DNA of 60,000 bases from Antedon mediterranea (Eukaryota > Echinodermata > Crinoidea > Comatulida > Antedonidae). Shown in pieces: positions 42,601-54,645 of this stretch. How positions within the stretch are numbered: position 1 is the stretch's first letter; each line of letters begins with the position of its first letter. Made by a program: the position numbers and the translations under genes. The stretch is taken from the NCBI RefSeq assembly GCF_964355755.1, contig NC_092671.1:4105001-4165000 (forward strand). The letters run 5' to 3'. Below the pieces are notes generated by a model, which saw only the letters and a program-made list of their open reading frames with translations, searched no databases and was not told where the DNA came from.

Positions 42601-45600
42601 TCCAGTTAGTTATGTAGGCGTCTGTAATGGTGATCAGTATCTATTGACACCAATGGAGTTTAATTAAACTTTCAAGCAACTTTTACACCAGAATTTAGAA
42701 TTAGAAATTTGATTACGAATAATTTACAGTGTAATGGCCCACCACATCATACAGTCAGTATTTTTGTTGTACTTTAAATGTAGTGTTTTTTTACTGTTAC
42801 AGTAAAACTTCTATTTAGGGACACCTTCGAGACCAAAAATACTGTTCTCTCAATAGGGAAAATAATAAACACACTTGTCATTCATTATTTGTTTTAAAAT
42901 TATTCTGGCACTTCCAATTCCATCGGATCCATCCAATGTTGATAAATGCTCAATGTAAAAAAAGAGGTGCACTGGTTTTGGCCATTGGAAAATAGTTACT
43001 GGTACACACTCGGTTTGGGTTTTGATCATACATTTTGTAGGGACCTACATTAAAAAAGTAAGTGGGTGTGCAATAAAAAAACAATACATGGCATGTGATA
43101 CATAATCAACCAATCAAATTTGATACTGTATTGTTATAATATGAAATGCAATAAATAACTTGTCCTGGTATGAACTCATTGACCCTATAGTACTTTCTAA
43201 ATTACTTTTGTTTTTAAGATAGTATACAATGGAATACTAGAGACACTATATTTCCGGTATACAATTTGTTACAATACAGTGAATATGACACATAATTTGA
43301 ACAATATTCATAATTAATTAATCAAGATGCCTTTGTCCATACACTCAAGTTCAATAAATCTAATTCATTTCACCAGAAACTGAAGACAACTAATTGTAAT
43401 TTGAATGCCATTGGGTCCTGAAAGACAGATATAAGACGGTTCAATCAATAAATCTGACATATGATTGGACGTTTGTCATAATACCAAATGTAAACTAGAG
43501 AAGCTATCAAAAATTAATTATTGGATTCAATGAATATATTTTATCACTGCAATCAATATCACTATCTTGGAAACTATAGGCTGAGATTAGTAGCGTACAA
43601 TTAAACAAATATTATGTATTTCCAGTCTAGTGAGATCCATATCCATGTTAGGGGTGAGTGCTCTCCCTTATGATGTCTAAACTGAATAGTTAGTTTGTTA
43701 CTGCTAAAAAATCCTGGATTTGACCTCATTTACATACATGACACTGACAGGTTACATGTTGGTGAATTTCCTGTCTTAAATAACATTATAAAAATGTTCT
43801 GTAGCACCACTTTTTAAGAAGGCTTACCAAAGCAAAAATAAGTGGGGTAATTATCAATGTTGTTAGCAAATGTATACAGTATTTTATCAATAGAAATTTT
43901 AAATCTGGAGCTAACATTTTTTAAGAGTTGAAAATGTATGTAATCTAGTTTTTAACTATTCCACATCACCTCTAACGAAGTTTAAAGATCTTTCCAGCTC
44001 TTCATATCTACCAAGATGCCTCAATTCCTCTTGGGACTTCGACTAGATTTGAACCCATACATACCAAGCACCTAGCTGTTAGTACCAGGATGTCAAGTAT
44101 ACTTATTTGTAAAGATTAATTTGGCATGAATTTTTTAAATGTAAATATTTAAATGTAATTTTCAACCAAGATAATATTTGAATTATGTATGGTATTAACT
44201 ACAGTAAAGAAGAACGGGGAATTTTGATGAGATATTGGAATTAATAGTTTGCTTAAGGTACCATATACAGTACACAATTATTCTATTGCAGTTACTGCAG
44301 TAAACTACATTATCTCCCTCTTTTAAAACTGTACTGTATATTCAATTTTTATTCGGGGTACCCGAGTCTAGGACGCTCTTATCTTCTCTTCTTCTTCCAT
44401 CCGACACTATTGAGTAAAAAGTGCGATAAAGTACTACTCCTCCCTTATTCGTTGTAGTATTGAGCTGGGATTTGGCATGAATACTGTACTACAGGGACAT
44501 GACCTCAAAGCTATAGAGCCGGATTTTTTAATTTCAAACCGGGTGCAGCCATATGACATCTCGAAGATGGTACCGTATAGTCGTATTTGGTAGCGAGGTT
44601 ATTGATGTGTATGTGACGTCACATCCCGTCTTATGACGTCATTACAGCTTCTTTTGCTGTACCCCGAGTATCGCACATTCGTGCTTGTTCATGGTTATCA
44701 TACACTTGTGTAGTCACTGCCTCATAAACTTCTACATTGTTGACTAAATCACACATTAATTGCTGTAAAAAAATCTAGTTACTGCAGTAATGGCAGTAGA
44801 AAACATTTTTGATGACACTAAAAATATGTAATTTTGTTAAATAAATTATTTAAATATAAACATTAAAGTAAGTAATTTTTTTATTTTTTAAAATTTTTTT
44901 TGCTGTACCCCGAGTATCGCACATTCGTGCTTGTTCATGGTTATCATACACTTGTGTAGTCACTGCCTCATAAACTTCTACATTGTTGACTAAATCACAC
45001 ATTAATTGCTGTAAAAAAATCTAGTTACTGCAGTAATGGCAGTAGAAAACATTTTTGATGACACTAAAAATATGTAATTTTGTTAAATAAATTATTTAAA
45101 TATAAACATTAAAGTAATGTTAACGCATTTGTCATATGATAAAGAAATTAAACTATAAATTATATCTGGACATTACAAGATACATGAATATTTAACATTG
45201 ATTGAGTTAGAATTCTCATTTGTTTAGATTACTAGACAATTTGACGTGATATCTTCATTTAATCAAAATAATATTTAAATATATTTTTCAAGATTCATTT
45301 GTAAGCTCCAGGGAACATATTTTTAAATGTACTTTATGCTAAATTCCAGCATGGCTTATGAAAAAAAAAATTGTTAATAAAAGAGAGAATATTTTTTAAT
45401 TCACCAACAAGGATGGATAAACTACATTCCTTTGAAAAAATTAAATTTTATTATTTAATACGGCTACATGACCAGATTCCCCAAAATTCTGTACACAACT
45501 TTTCAAGCTGCAGTATTTTTTTTACCTCCTACATATTTTAACAATAACATTTGCACAGCATTTTCATTTTGTATGTCTGAAGACATCTATTTAAGATGTA

Positions 45601-47946
45601 GTGACTTTGTATTATATAACCTAAAGTTTATGAGCAGTACTGTAGATGGTTTTTATGATTTCCATCTTGCAGACAAATACACAATTAGTATTAGTAAATA
45701 CAAAACAAATCGCTATCTACTGTAATGTCTTTCATCCCGTACTCTAATTGTGCATTTAATGCCAGAAATGAACTGTTAACTTTGCAATCTCTTCATAAGG
45801 TTCATCCCGTACAGTATATCTCTATATTTTTTTATTTTTTAAAATTTTATTTACCTAAGTTTTGTTTGAACAATGAAAAAAAAAACACTTATTAACTCCT
45901 TGGCAGAGTTAAAAATTTAAAATATTTCTGTTGTTTATTTCAGGTTATGGTCACATAGCGCCAATGACAATACATGGGCAAGTTATTTGTATCGTGTACG
46001 CACTCATAGGAATACCGTTGATGTTGCTAGTTCTTACTAATGTTGGCAGGGTTCTAGCAAACACGGCACGGCTACTTTTCAAAATGTATTCAAGTCAGTT
46101 GTGTAAAAAAGTTCGTTGTCAGGATAAACGAAGTTTGCAGAGGCGGGCAACAAAAAGAAAATTATCCTTGCAAAGTTTGTACATTTAATTACAGTTATTA
46201 CTTTAGTATTGTATAGGAGCTATAGCATAGAATTGAGTCAATATTTGTTTAAGGAGGCTATTGGAACAGTGGGCCTAAAATGATAAAATGAAGTGCTTTA
46301 GCTTATGTCCAAATGCTACACCATACCACCTTATTTGTTATGCATTTATTAAATAAATAACCAAATCAAGATTTATCAACAGTTGGTTAATGAATTGTTG
46401 TTGTTTTCTGTGATAATATTAAATCATTTCTAACAATATAACTTTTTGGGTTTCAGGAAAACACTCGAAGAAACTTGAAAAGAAAAACTCAAGCAAGCGG
46501 AAGTCACTGAAGCGCGAGCCAACATTCAAAGTGCCACCAGAAGAAAAAACAGACAGCATTGAATTATCGAAAGCTGCCACAATCACATATAGCTCTAAAA
46601 TTCTTCAAGACTCTGAGATATTTGCCACATTATATTCTGAGTGTAATGAAACCGAGGACCGAAAATGGTTGGATCGTGTTGATAGCGCAAACGATTCAAC
46701 TTTACGAGATGTGTCGTCTACGAACTTATCATGCGCATCTGAGAATATTTTCGATGCAAAGAGCCAATCATTGAACAATAACTTGCAAGAGGACGACACA
46801 AGTAGCGTGTTCGACGGAAACGACACAGACTGTGCGGAAATTCAGGAGAAGACGAGCATAAACAGACAAGAATCTCCTAATGAAACTCCTACTACTTTTG
46901 CATCTGTTGAAGACAGTTTCTTACACTCCTTACGACCAGGTTCTTGTAGCTCTCTTGCATTACCCGTCAAAAAAGAACCTTTATTAGTAAAACGAAGATG
47001 TTCTTGCGTCGACTTAAGACAATTTGACCGATCTGAATCGATGGAAGGAAAACCGAAAAAAGAAGATAAGAAACTAACAAAAGATACCATCCATTACAGC
47101 CTACGTAAAAATGAGCATGTTGATCGCAAGTTTTACATGAACGCACAAGGTAAAAAAATGACTCACTCAGAATCCATGCCTAACATTCAGCAAAAACAAT
47201 CAGTGAGAAGTCAGAATAACAATAAATATAATTCTCTTAGAAATAAACGCAAACAAAGATTACATTCTGGTCTTGCGCACCCGACGTTGGCTTCACTAAT
47301 GAAGCCAATTGACATGAAGATTCAAAACTCGGCAACCGCGATTCGCCTTGCAACATATGGCAAAATCAAGGGTAGTAGTCGGGAAGACTTAACATCCGGC
47401 ATATCTGAAGTATCTGATGAAGATACGCGAATGTTAGACTGGACGGAATCTGTTCACAGTCGAAAGCAGCTATTATCGTCATCGAGTAACGCAAGTTTGG
47501 AAACAATAAAGCGTAAAAAACGAAAACCAAGTAAGAAAAAGAACAAACCGGCAGATGATGAATTGTCAGATATAGCTGAAATTGACTCGGATGATAGCGG
47601 TAGTAATATGAAACGTACAATAACAGAAGCCGATATTCCAATTACACCAGTTTTAATTTTTTTCTTCAGTTATGTAATTTTAGGGGCTGTTATGTTTTAT
47701 TGTTTGGAAAGCGGTTGGAACCTTCCGAACGCAATTTACTTTTGTTTCATTACGTTAACCACGATAGGATTCGGTGATTATGTACCTGATAGTTCACTTT
47801 ATAGCCTTATTGCTTGTTGTATATATACAATGGTTGGCATGGCGATAACATCTATGTGTATAGCATTAATTATGAAGAAGTTTGTACTGCAGGTTAAAAA
47901 GATAGGAAGAAAAGTTGGTATACTAAAAGATGAAGTGGACGTTTGA
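39630..47946 (+). CDS. Two-pore-domain potassium channel with very long M2-M3 loop
   Basis: Plasma-membrane leak K+ channel subunit of the KCNK (K2P) family; two subunits make one pore. Coding exons: ATG 39696-40146, 45944 to ~46174, 46457-47946 (TGA). The first exon starts at acceptor 39628-39629 with 66 nt of 5' UTR. The middle donor is uncertain: 46175 (gtttgt) or 46094 (gtcagt) both keep phase. With the former the protein has 723 residues. M1 ~44-68 (LTAILVGYLFLGAIIF); extracellular cap with NVT glycosylation sites at 99 and 122; P1 filter TTIGYGH, split by the intron; M2 ~164-187; cytoplasmic loop ~190-620, very long, rich in Ser, Lys and acidic residues; M3 ~624-645; P2 filter TTIGFGD at 662-668; M4 ~676-702; short tail. 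Most K2P channels have a long C tail and short loop; the long loop recalls vertebrate TRESK (KCNK18), but orthology is not shown. Confidence 0.9.
39650..39682 (+). promoter_or_regulatory. Upstream ORF in the channel 5' UTR
   Basis: A 10-codon frame (ATG AAA GTG ATT ... TTT TAA) lies in the same exon as the channel start and ends 13 bases before the main ATG. If the exon is transcribed as drawn, scanning ribosomes would meet it first. Confidence 0.45.
42379..42534. mobile_element. Short TIR element (AGCTCTGTCTACACTA family)
   Basis: Left end AGCTCTGTTTACACTATCAA, right end TTTGATAGTGTGGAC. The inner palindrome TGTGATGTGCCCAGATATGG / CCATATATGGGCACGTCACA is shared with the copies at 52150, 58195 and 59724. 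No protein. Confidence 0.8.
44030..44095 (-). repeat. tRNA-derived SINE fragment
   Basis: On the minus strand: TGGTACTAACAGCTAGGTGC, then GGGTTCAAATCTAGTC (box B). The first tRNA arm is incomplete. Intronic. Confidence 0.4.
44653..45118. repeat. Tandem duplication, ~220 bp at 246-bp spacing
   Basis: TTTGCTGTACCCCGAGTATC starts at 44653 and again at 44899. The following ~220 bases, through TATAAACATTAAAGTAA, appear identical. The copies are separated by ~25 bp of T-rich DNA. A very recent duplication or an assembly artefact. Confidence 0.9.
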
Positions 47947-50900
47947 GGTCGGACAAAATTATCACTAGCAACTCAAATACTGTAATATAGGTAATTTTTT
48001 TTCAATAGGTTTGCAAGCTGAAATACACTAGTAAAGTAAAGTTTACTAAAAATGTTAAAAAGTTGAGAAAGTACTGTATCAGGAAACAAATCCTTCTAAA
48101 GTAATTTGGTTTCACATTACAGTACTTTAGAATGGCTTAAAGACCTCCCAATTCTGAAGATAAATATTGGAGTTCCCGATATTTTGAGTCATCTAAGGTA
48201 CAATTTCCCAAATTGTTCTGGAAAAAAAAAAATTCCTGATAGAAATAAATCAATTTATAATTGAAGCAATGGTTTCAAATATTGCATTTATGGTGGGTGG
48301 ACATCTGCAGCTGTAGTAGTAAGTAAAAAAAAACACACATTCTCAATTTTAGGAATAACGTGGTGTACTTTTTAAACCATACTTTATTACTAGTCAATCT
48401 AGTCAATCACCATCTCGATAATTTCCTAAATTAAGGTTAGTAAAAGATAAAAATTTTGCTACAAAGTTAACATTAAACTGATTATATTATTTGAATATGT
48501 ATAGTTCAAAATATTAAATTCAGAATTCAAAAAGAAAATTAATTTTAAATATTATTAAACATTATGCAATGTTTTTTGGGGTTTATTTATTGTAAGAATT
48601 TGTCATTAGAAATTTTTACAAAATATAGCATGGCAATTGATGAAAAATAGTATAGAATAGTTGAAAATATTACTTAATTTGAAACTAAATGTCTGCTTTC
48701 AATACAGAAATGAAAAAAGTCTAATGAAATTTAAAAATGTTAAAATGAAACAATTGATTACGATGTTATGATTAAATTACTTTTTGATTGAAGTAGTGTA
48801 CAATAGTAGTAGTAACTATGATAGTAACTCTTCTTTTATTTAAATTTTGAAGTTTAGCAAAATAAAATTCATTAAGGTAGTTTTTTTAACTTCAAAGTCA
48901 TTCCACTAGCAATGAAATATATCTGAAAAAATATTAAAACTTAAAATATGGCAATATACCTATTATACATCATCGTACTAGTGTATAATCATAAAACAAT
49001 TCAAATACACTAATATATTTATACAATTATTATAGAATTATCATTATCAGTGTTTTATTAATTAAAATATAATTATAAATATACTGTACGCTATTCACAA
49101 AAAAGACTGTGGCATATATGGTATACGGACTAGCACAAATTTGGATTCTTTGATGTGAAATACATATACACATGTAAAGTAGAGTCACTAAATAATGTTA
49201 AACATAATAATTATACAATTAATGGTTTTTTTCTGAATGAGAAGAACATTTTTATGAGTTGAAATATTGACTGTTCTAAATATAACAGTCAGGCTTTTTT
49301 AAACAGTTATCACCTAGTAACTGTTCTAAAATTAACCTTTATTTTATCCGCAGCACATATCAATTCAATGGAAGACTAGGCCATTATTAAATGGTAGTGT
49401 TCTGATTTTGGCTACTGAGTAGAGCAGTTAAGACGCACACTACAAATCGGTTTTAAAATGCACAAACTTCCCTAGTCTTCATAGAACAAAATTCTCAAAA
49501 TATTTAATTATTATTATAATTGAAATGCTGAACATGAAATAGAACCTATTTAATGGTTTATTTTATACAGTAGAACACTTTATTAAGGGGACACCTTCAG
49601 GACCCAAAAAAAATTGTCCCTTTAAAAGTTGACTGTATTAATTAATTAACCAATTAAATGATAAAAATCAAGTGTGTTTAATTATAATTAATTCATTTTT
49701 AACTAATGCTACAAATTAAAATGTGTAATTCTTTCATCAATGGGACAAATGTATCTAGCTAACGTTTACAACAAAACATTTCCTTGCATACATTCAACAA
49801 AATACATTTACGAGGTAAACTCATATTTCCAGTTAAACATATCCTAAAATAATTTTATTATCATAATATTATTTACTAACAATTTAGTGTTTAATATGTG
49901 CTGTATATTAGAGCTTTAGTCAAATACAAACGTACAGTAGGCAGGCAATTTTGAAATATTTAAATGTTGTTATCACTTGTGATTATTTAAAGGTTATGCA
50001 TCTGCTGGTCTGCCAAGTGATAAGCTAAAGTGCAATGCTAAATCTTTATTCTACTCCAGAGTCAAAAACTATTTATGTAATGTACAAACACTTTCAATGT
50101 GGAATGTGTAATTCCCATTCAACTACTATTTACACTAAAAGATATTAGCACCCTGTAGCTTACATCAGATTAATGAGTTTTATACAAAAACGAAAAAAAA
50201 AAGGACAAAAATATCGATCAAGCATATTATTGCGACTCTATAAATATTTATATTATGAATCGAAAGTGCATTTAGTATTAAGTAGAAACGTACGTGCAAT
50301 TGTAAAACATTTAGAAAACAAACATCAATATAAACAATGAATATATTTTATAGATGTTTAAAATATTTATTTGTAATTTATAGAATTACAATACATGCAA
50401 CAATATTACAAATGAAATATTAATAATTTTTTATACACAAACCGAGCTTGTGTTTTAATACTCAGACTGGGATAAATTCTAAAATTAAAAATTCATAACA
50501 GAAGAAAAAAAATAACAAGTCACATAAAAAAGCTATTAGAGTGTAGATAACAGTTAATTTTCAGGAAATAATTTCGTCAGTGTAGCATAGCAAAAAGCTA
50601 TACAAAACTACATTACTGCATGCAAAATATTTACAAATTGTTTAGCAGCCAAAAATACTTCACACGCCCTTGCGTTGTGACCAGGTTGGCACAACAGCTA
50701 ATAGTAAAGTTTATCCAATACACAAATTAAGATTAAATAAATTGATGTGCTAATTAATGCTAAATAATTATATTATATAAATCATGTAAACTTCTGTGGT
50801 ACATTGCAAATTATTGATCTTTATTGATCTCAACTATGTTTTAATAAAAAAGTACTTTTATTATGCTTTTTATTCTTATCATAATAAAACAATGGATAGC

Positions 50901-51655
50901 ACTTTAATATTACAAATATATTCAATAATGGATTAAAAAGATAACTTTTATTGTACAACAGTAGAACATCTAAGTTAAATAAAGTTTGGTCCCAACAAGG
51001 GCTCAACGAAAGGAATAGTGTAACGCCAGTAATTTGACCTACCTGTACCTATTGATTCATGATTGGTAAAATTGTTTGCGGTATGTTTACGTACTTGAGT
51101 TGCATCGAAGTTGGAAACAAACTTAAGGGGACACCTTCATGACCCAACAAAGTGTCCCCTGAATAGAGGTTCTACCGTAATATTATCTATTTATTATTCC
51201 TTTCCGCTTCTGCTATGTAACAGTGAGCTTATGTCGACTCAACTTAAATCAACTGAACACAACTGACCTCAACTGACCTCAACTGGCCGCAACTGGACGT
51301 ACAAAAAATGTCAACATTATTAAAGCTTAGTTACTTTTGGTTGCCCATACATAAGCACTCACACATTTTTCAGTTCCGTTGAGTTGCTCAAAAGTCGACA
51401 AAAGCGCTCTCGCACAACTATAGTTCCTTTCATTTCAGTTGAGTTTTGTGTCGACATCTCGCCTTAAGACAGCAAAACTGAATACACATTTCTTTAATAC
51501 TAGCCGAGTGTATCATATGACGGTTTAGTTCACATTCAATTTAAATAAATTTATTAAATTTTTAAATGTACCATTTCATTATTGAAAACATTTATGCGAA
51601 ATAAAGATTTTTATTCCATCTTCATATTTTAGCCAAGCAAAACTCCAGAGTTTAC
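47947..51655. other. Gene-poor AT-rich DNA after the channel
   Basis: Channel 3' UTR of unknown length (first AATAAA at 48244-48249). Fragments of the agaacctctattaagg family at 49569-49630 and 51120-51180. At 51237-51300 a short run of AACTGACCTC-type words. No other gene seen. Confidence 0.5.
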
Positions 51656-51659
51656 ACAT

Positions 51660-52072
51660 GCTTGGGCATCAACACAGCGTTTTGTAAGGTGTGTACAACG
51701 CTGTGTACTAGGCAATGTGAAAGGGACATTAGGCATCAACACAGCGTTTTGTAAGGTGTGTACCACGATGTGTACTAGGCAATGTGAAAGGGACATTAGG
51801 CATCAACACAGCGTTTTGTAAGGTGTGTACCACGCTGTGTACTAGGCAATGTGAAAGGGACATTAGGCATCAACACAGCGTTTTGTAAGGTGTGTACCAC
51901 GCTGTGTACTAGGCAATGTGAAAGGGACATTAGGCATCAACACAGTGTTTTGTAAGGTGTGTACCACGCTGTGTACTAGGTAATGTGAAAGGGACATTAG
52001 GCTACAACACAGCGTTTTGTAAGGTGTGTACCACATTGTGTACTAGGCAATGTGAAAGGGACATTAGGCTAC
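51660..52072. repeat. 67-bp minisatellite
   Basis: Six copies of a 67-bp unit (CATCAACACAGCGTTTTGTA ... CCACGCTGTGTACTAGGCAA) start at 51667, 51734, 51801, 51868, 51935 and 52002. The first four differ by only a few bases; the last two are more diverged. Each unit folds on CACAGCG / CGCTGTG. Confidence 0.92.
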
Positions 52073-52149
52073 ATGAATATTAAAATCAGGAGTTTTGTTA
52101 GATGTTGTGAAAAAGGGGGCAATAGACATGAAGTAAATAATGTTTATAA

Positions 52150-52288
52150 AGCTCTGTCTACCTATCAAACTTTATGTGACAAAAAAATTCTGATGTGCCC
52201 ATATATGGACATGATGATGTCATATCACTTACATATGTGGGCACATCACACTTTTTTGTCAAACTAATTTGATAGTGTGGACAGAGCT
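52150..52288. mobile_element. Short TIR element (AGCTCTGTCTACACTA family)
   Basis: Cleanest copy: AAGCTCTGTCTACCTATCAA at the left and TTGATAGTGTGGACAGAGCT at the right, with the central palindrome CTGATGTGCCCATATATGGA / ACATATGTGGGCACATCACA. 139 bp, no protein. Confidence 0.85.
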
Positions 52289-53243
52289 TTATATTGTTGT
52301 CAAAGATCAAGCATGTTGTCTGACATGTCTCGAACCCTTCAATATTGAATGTGAGCTTAATAGGGAATATAATGTGTATGCCATAATGTATGCAACCCTA
52401 CCCTGACAATGATGACAGCTCGAATACAGTATACAGTATAGTAGTACTACTACTGGTACTAGTAGTACATTTCACATATCGTAGGTTATGACAGAAAAGA
52501 TTTTATTTGTAAAATTAAACAAATTGGGTGTTTTTTTGTATTGTACTAAAAGTACATTTTTTTATCATTGTATTTTTTTCTTTTTTTCAGTTTGAAAATC
52601 TAGTATCAATAAGCAAAACTTGAATTTCAATAAATTGAACTGAGTGAGAAAAAATGGTGTTTTTTTTTTGTTTTTATTCGGCAGAACTGGAGTAAATGCA
52701 AATGAATATGCCATCCGTAATAGTAATACCACATATTTAGGTTGATTTTATTGTATTACAACTTCAAACAATATTATCTGCGTTTGACATAAATACTGTA
52801 ATAATAAATGAAATTAAAATCTATGGTCAAACTGAAGTGCGAAACATAACACAGTCAAGATAACTGGATTCCTATGTTACCATGAATATACTCTTTTGAT
52901 CCATAAACCACAAACAGATTAAAAGACTCCATGCATTAATTCATTATTGTATTGACCAATTGATAAAACCTATTGCCAGCCTAATGGCCTGCTATCAATA
53001 TGCCGACAGCTTTATTTGGTATCGCATTGCATTAGTACTTGATAAGTGTGCCACTTATTTGCACAGACTATAAACTGAAGCTTTTATCATGGGAAGTCTA
53101 TAAATCTTAACTTAACACATACTTAACCTATAACTCTAGTCATGTACTATTGCAGTATATACAAATTGTGTGCTATAATAAAAGCATTTAGGTACATGCA
53201 CTATTGGACATTATCCCACAAATCATCTACTATTATCAAAAAG

Positions 53244-53555
53244 GGTGAGGGCGTGTGGCGCAGTGTGTTTGACGTTCGACTACTGGTCATGAGATCGAGG
53301 TTCGAATCCAATTCTCGTCGCATTGCTTGTATTCTTAGGCAAGATACTTTACTTGCGTTTGCCTCTCTCTACCCAGGTGTATAAATGGGTACCCGGTTTA
53401 GATCAAGACACACCTTTGCGCTGATTACTAGCTGCATTATGGGAGTATGTTTCCATACGTGTTTGATCCAAAAAAATAACTGGGGTAATAATGTTCAGCG
53501 CATTGAGAGCGTGCTTATATGTGCTATATAAGAATGAACTATTATTATTATTACT
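53244..53555 (+). mobile_element. tRNA-derived SINE, near full length
   Basis: The head reads GTGTGGCGCAGTGTGTTTGA (box A), then GAGGTTCGAATCC (perfect box B) at 53297-53309. The body contains TTAGGCAAGATACTTTACTT, CCCAGGTGTATAAATGGGTA and AGCGCATTGAGAGCGTGC. It ends with TATATAAGAATGAAC and an ATT-repeat tail. A conserved body block of this kind is common to several invertebrate SINE families. Partial relatives at 5918-5967 (tail) and 56580-56640 (body). Confidence 0.8.
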
Positions 53556-53826
53556 TCTTCTGTACATCCCTGTCCCCAATCTCTTCCCTAATTTTCAAAA
53601 ATTACAGTGCAAAGGGTAGGAAATTAGGTGAAGTTCAGCATTTCATTTCACGATTATTAGGCCCCTGAGTGAAATCCCTATTTAAGTTCAAATTACTATT
53701 TTAATATACTGTAGAGACAGACCTCTGGAGAAAATATCTTAAATGGAATATTTGGGACAAACCTCTACAGTATGCCTCTATGTTATTGTGATTATCTTAC
53801 CTGTTAAGAATAGTAGGCCTATATCT

Positions 53827-54062
53827 CCTCTTGATGATGAAAGATGATGAAGACAATGATGATGATGATGATAATGATGATGTTGATAATGATGATGATA
53901 ATGATGATAATAATGATGATGATAATGGTGATGATAATGGTGATAATAATGATAATGATGACGTTGATAATGATGGTGATGATGATGGTGATGATTATGG
54001 TGATAAATGATGGTGATAATGATAGGTGATAATAATGATGATGATGATGATAATGATGATTA
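53827..54062. repeat. GAT/AAT-type trinucleotide microsatellite
   Basis: About 235 bp of imperfect GAT and AAT triplets with GGT interruptions. It opens long low-complexity frames on both strands (poly-Met/Ile), which are not genes. Confidence 0.95.
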
Positions 54063-54645
54063 TTCAAATGTGATCAATAAAAGTGATATGAGACATGTCA
54101 CTTGAATAGGGGATCTGCAGTGGTATAAACATATTTCCCCTAATTTGTTTCACAGAAAAGTGTCCCCTGAATAGGGGTTCTACACTTCTAAAAATGTCAA
54201 AATGTAGAAACAATTGTAAAAATAGAGACATTCTTTTGTAATGCGGTCTTTTAGTTACAAATCAATATTTAAAAAAAACAAAAGAGCTCTACAAATGAAA
54301 AATATTATACAATCGCAAACTAATGACATTCTGAATTCTTTAAAATGCCGTCTAGTCTACCAAATATTATCCTTATTAATATAAATTACGTCAACTGTTC
54401 AATTTTTCTCAACCGATTTGCACGTTCACCGAAACAAACTGTATCGAACTATAACAGGTCTGTTCGACAGCTGCCTTTAGTCAGCCTTTCCTAGAAATCA
54501 AAGCATGGCTGGGCATTATTATTTTACTTATTAATCTATAAAAATACTTCAGAAAAATATAGGGGTCAAAGGACAATTGTCATAAAATATTGTAGTTATG
54601 TAGGGTAATTGATGGTCAGTTTTACCATTGGTCAGACAGCTTAGA

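Larger units (their letters stand above)
40147..45943 (+). other. 5.8-kb channel intron with embedded repeats
   Basis: Holds a TIR element (42379-42534), a SINE fragment (44030-44095), a tandem duplication (44653-45118) and copies of the agaacctctatt family (~42800). Two non-repetitive, GC-richer blocks at ~40630-40920 and ~41740-41990 contain TGACGTCA (40853), TGACTCA and TAATTAG cores. These could be regulatory, but only by inference. Confidence 0.45.

Noticed and set aside
46559-47641. Alternative frames on both strands over the channel's long exon
   Set aside because: Shadows of the 471-codon channel frame, which carries M3, the P2 filter and M4.
53244-53315. Possible tRNA gene with perfect box B
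   Set aside because: Anticodon and acceptor stems do not pair properly and a SINE body with tail follows, so it is a SINE head.
53819-54067. Poly-Ile/His and poly-Met frames on both strands
   Set aside because: Translation of a GAT/AAT microsatellite.
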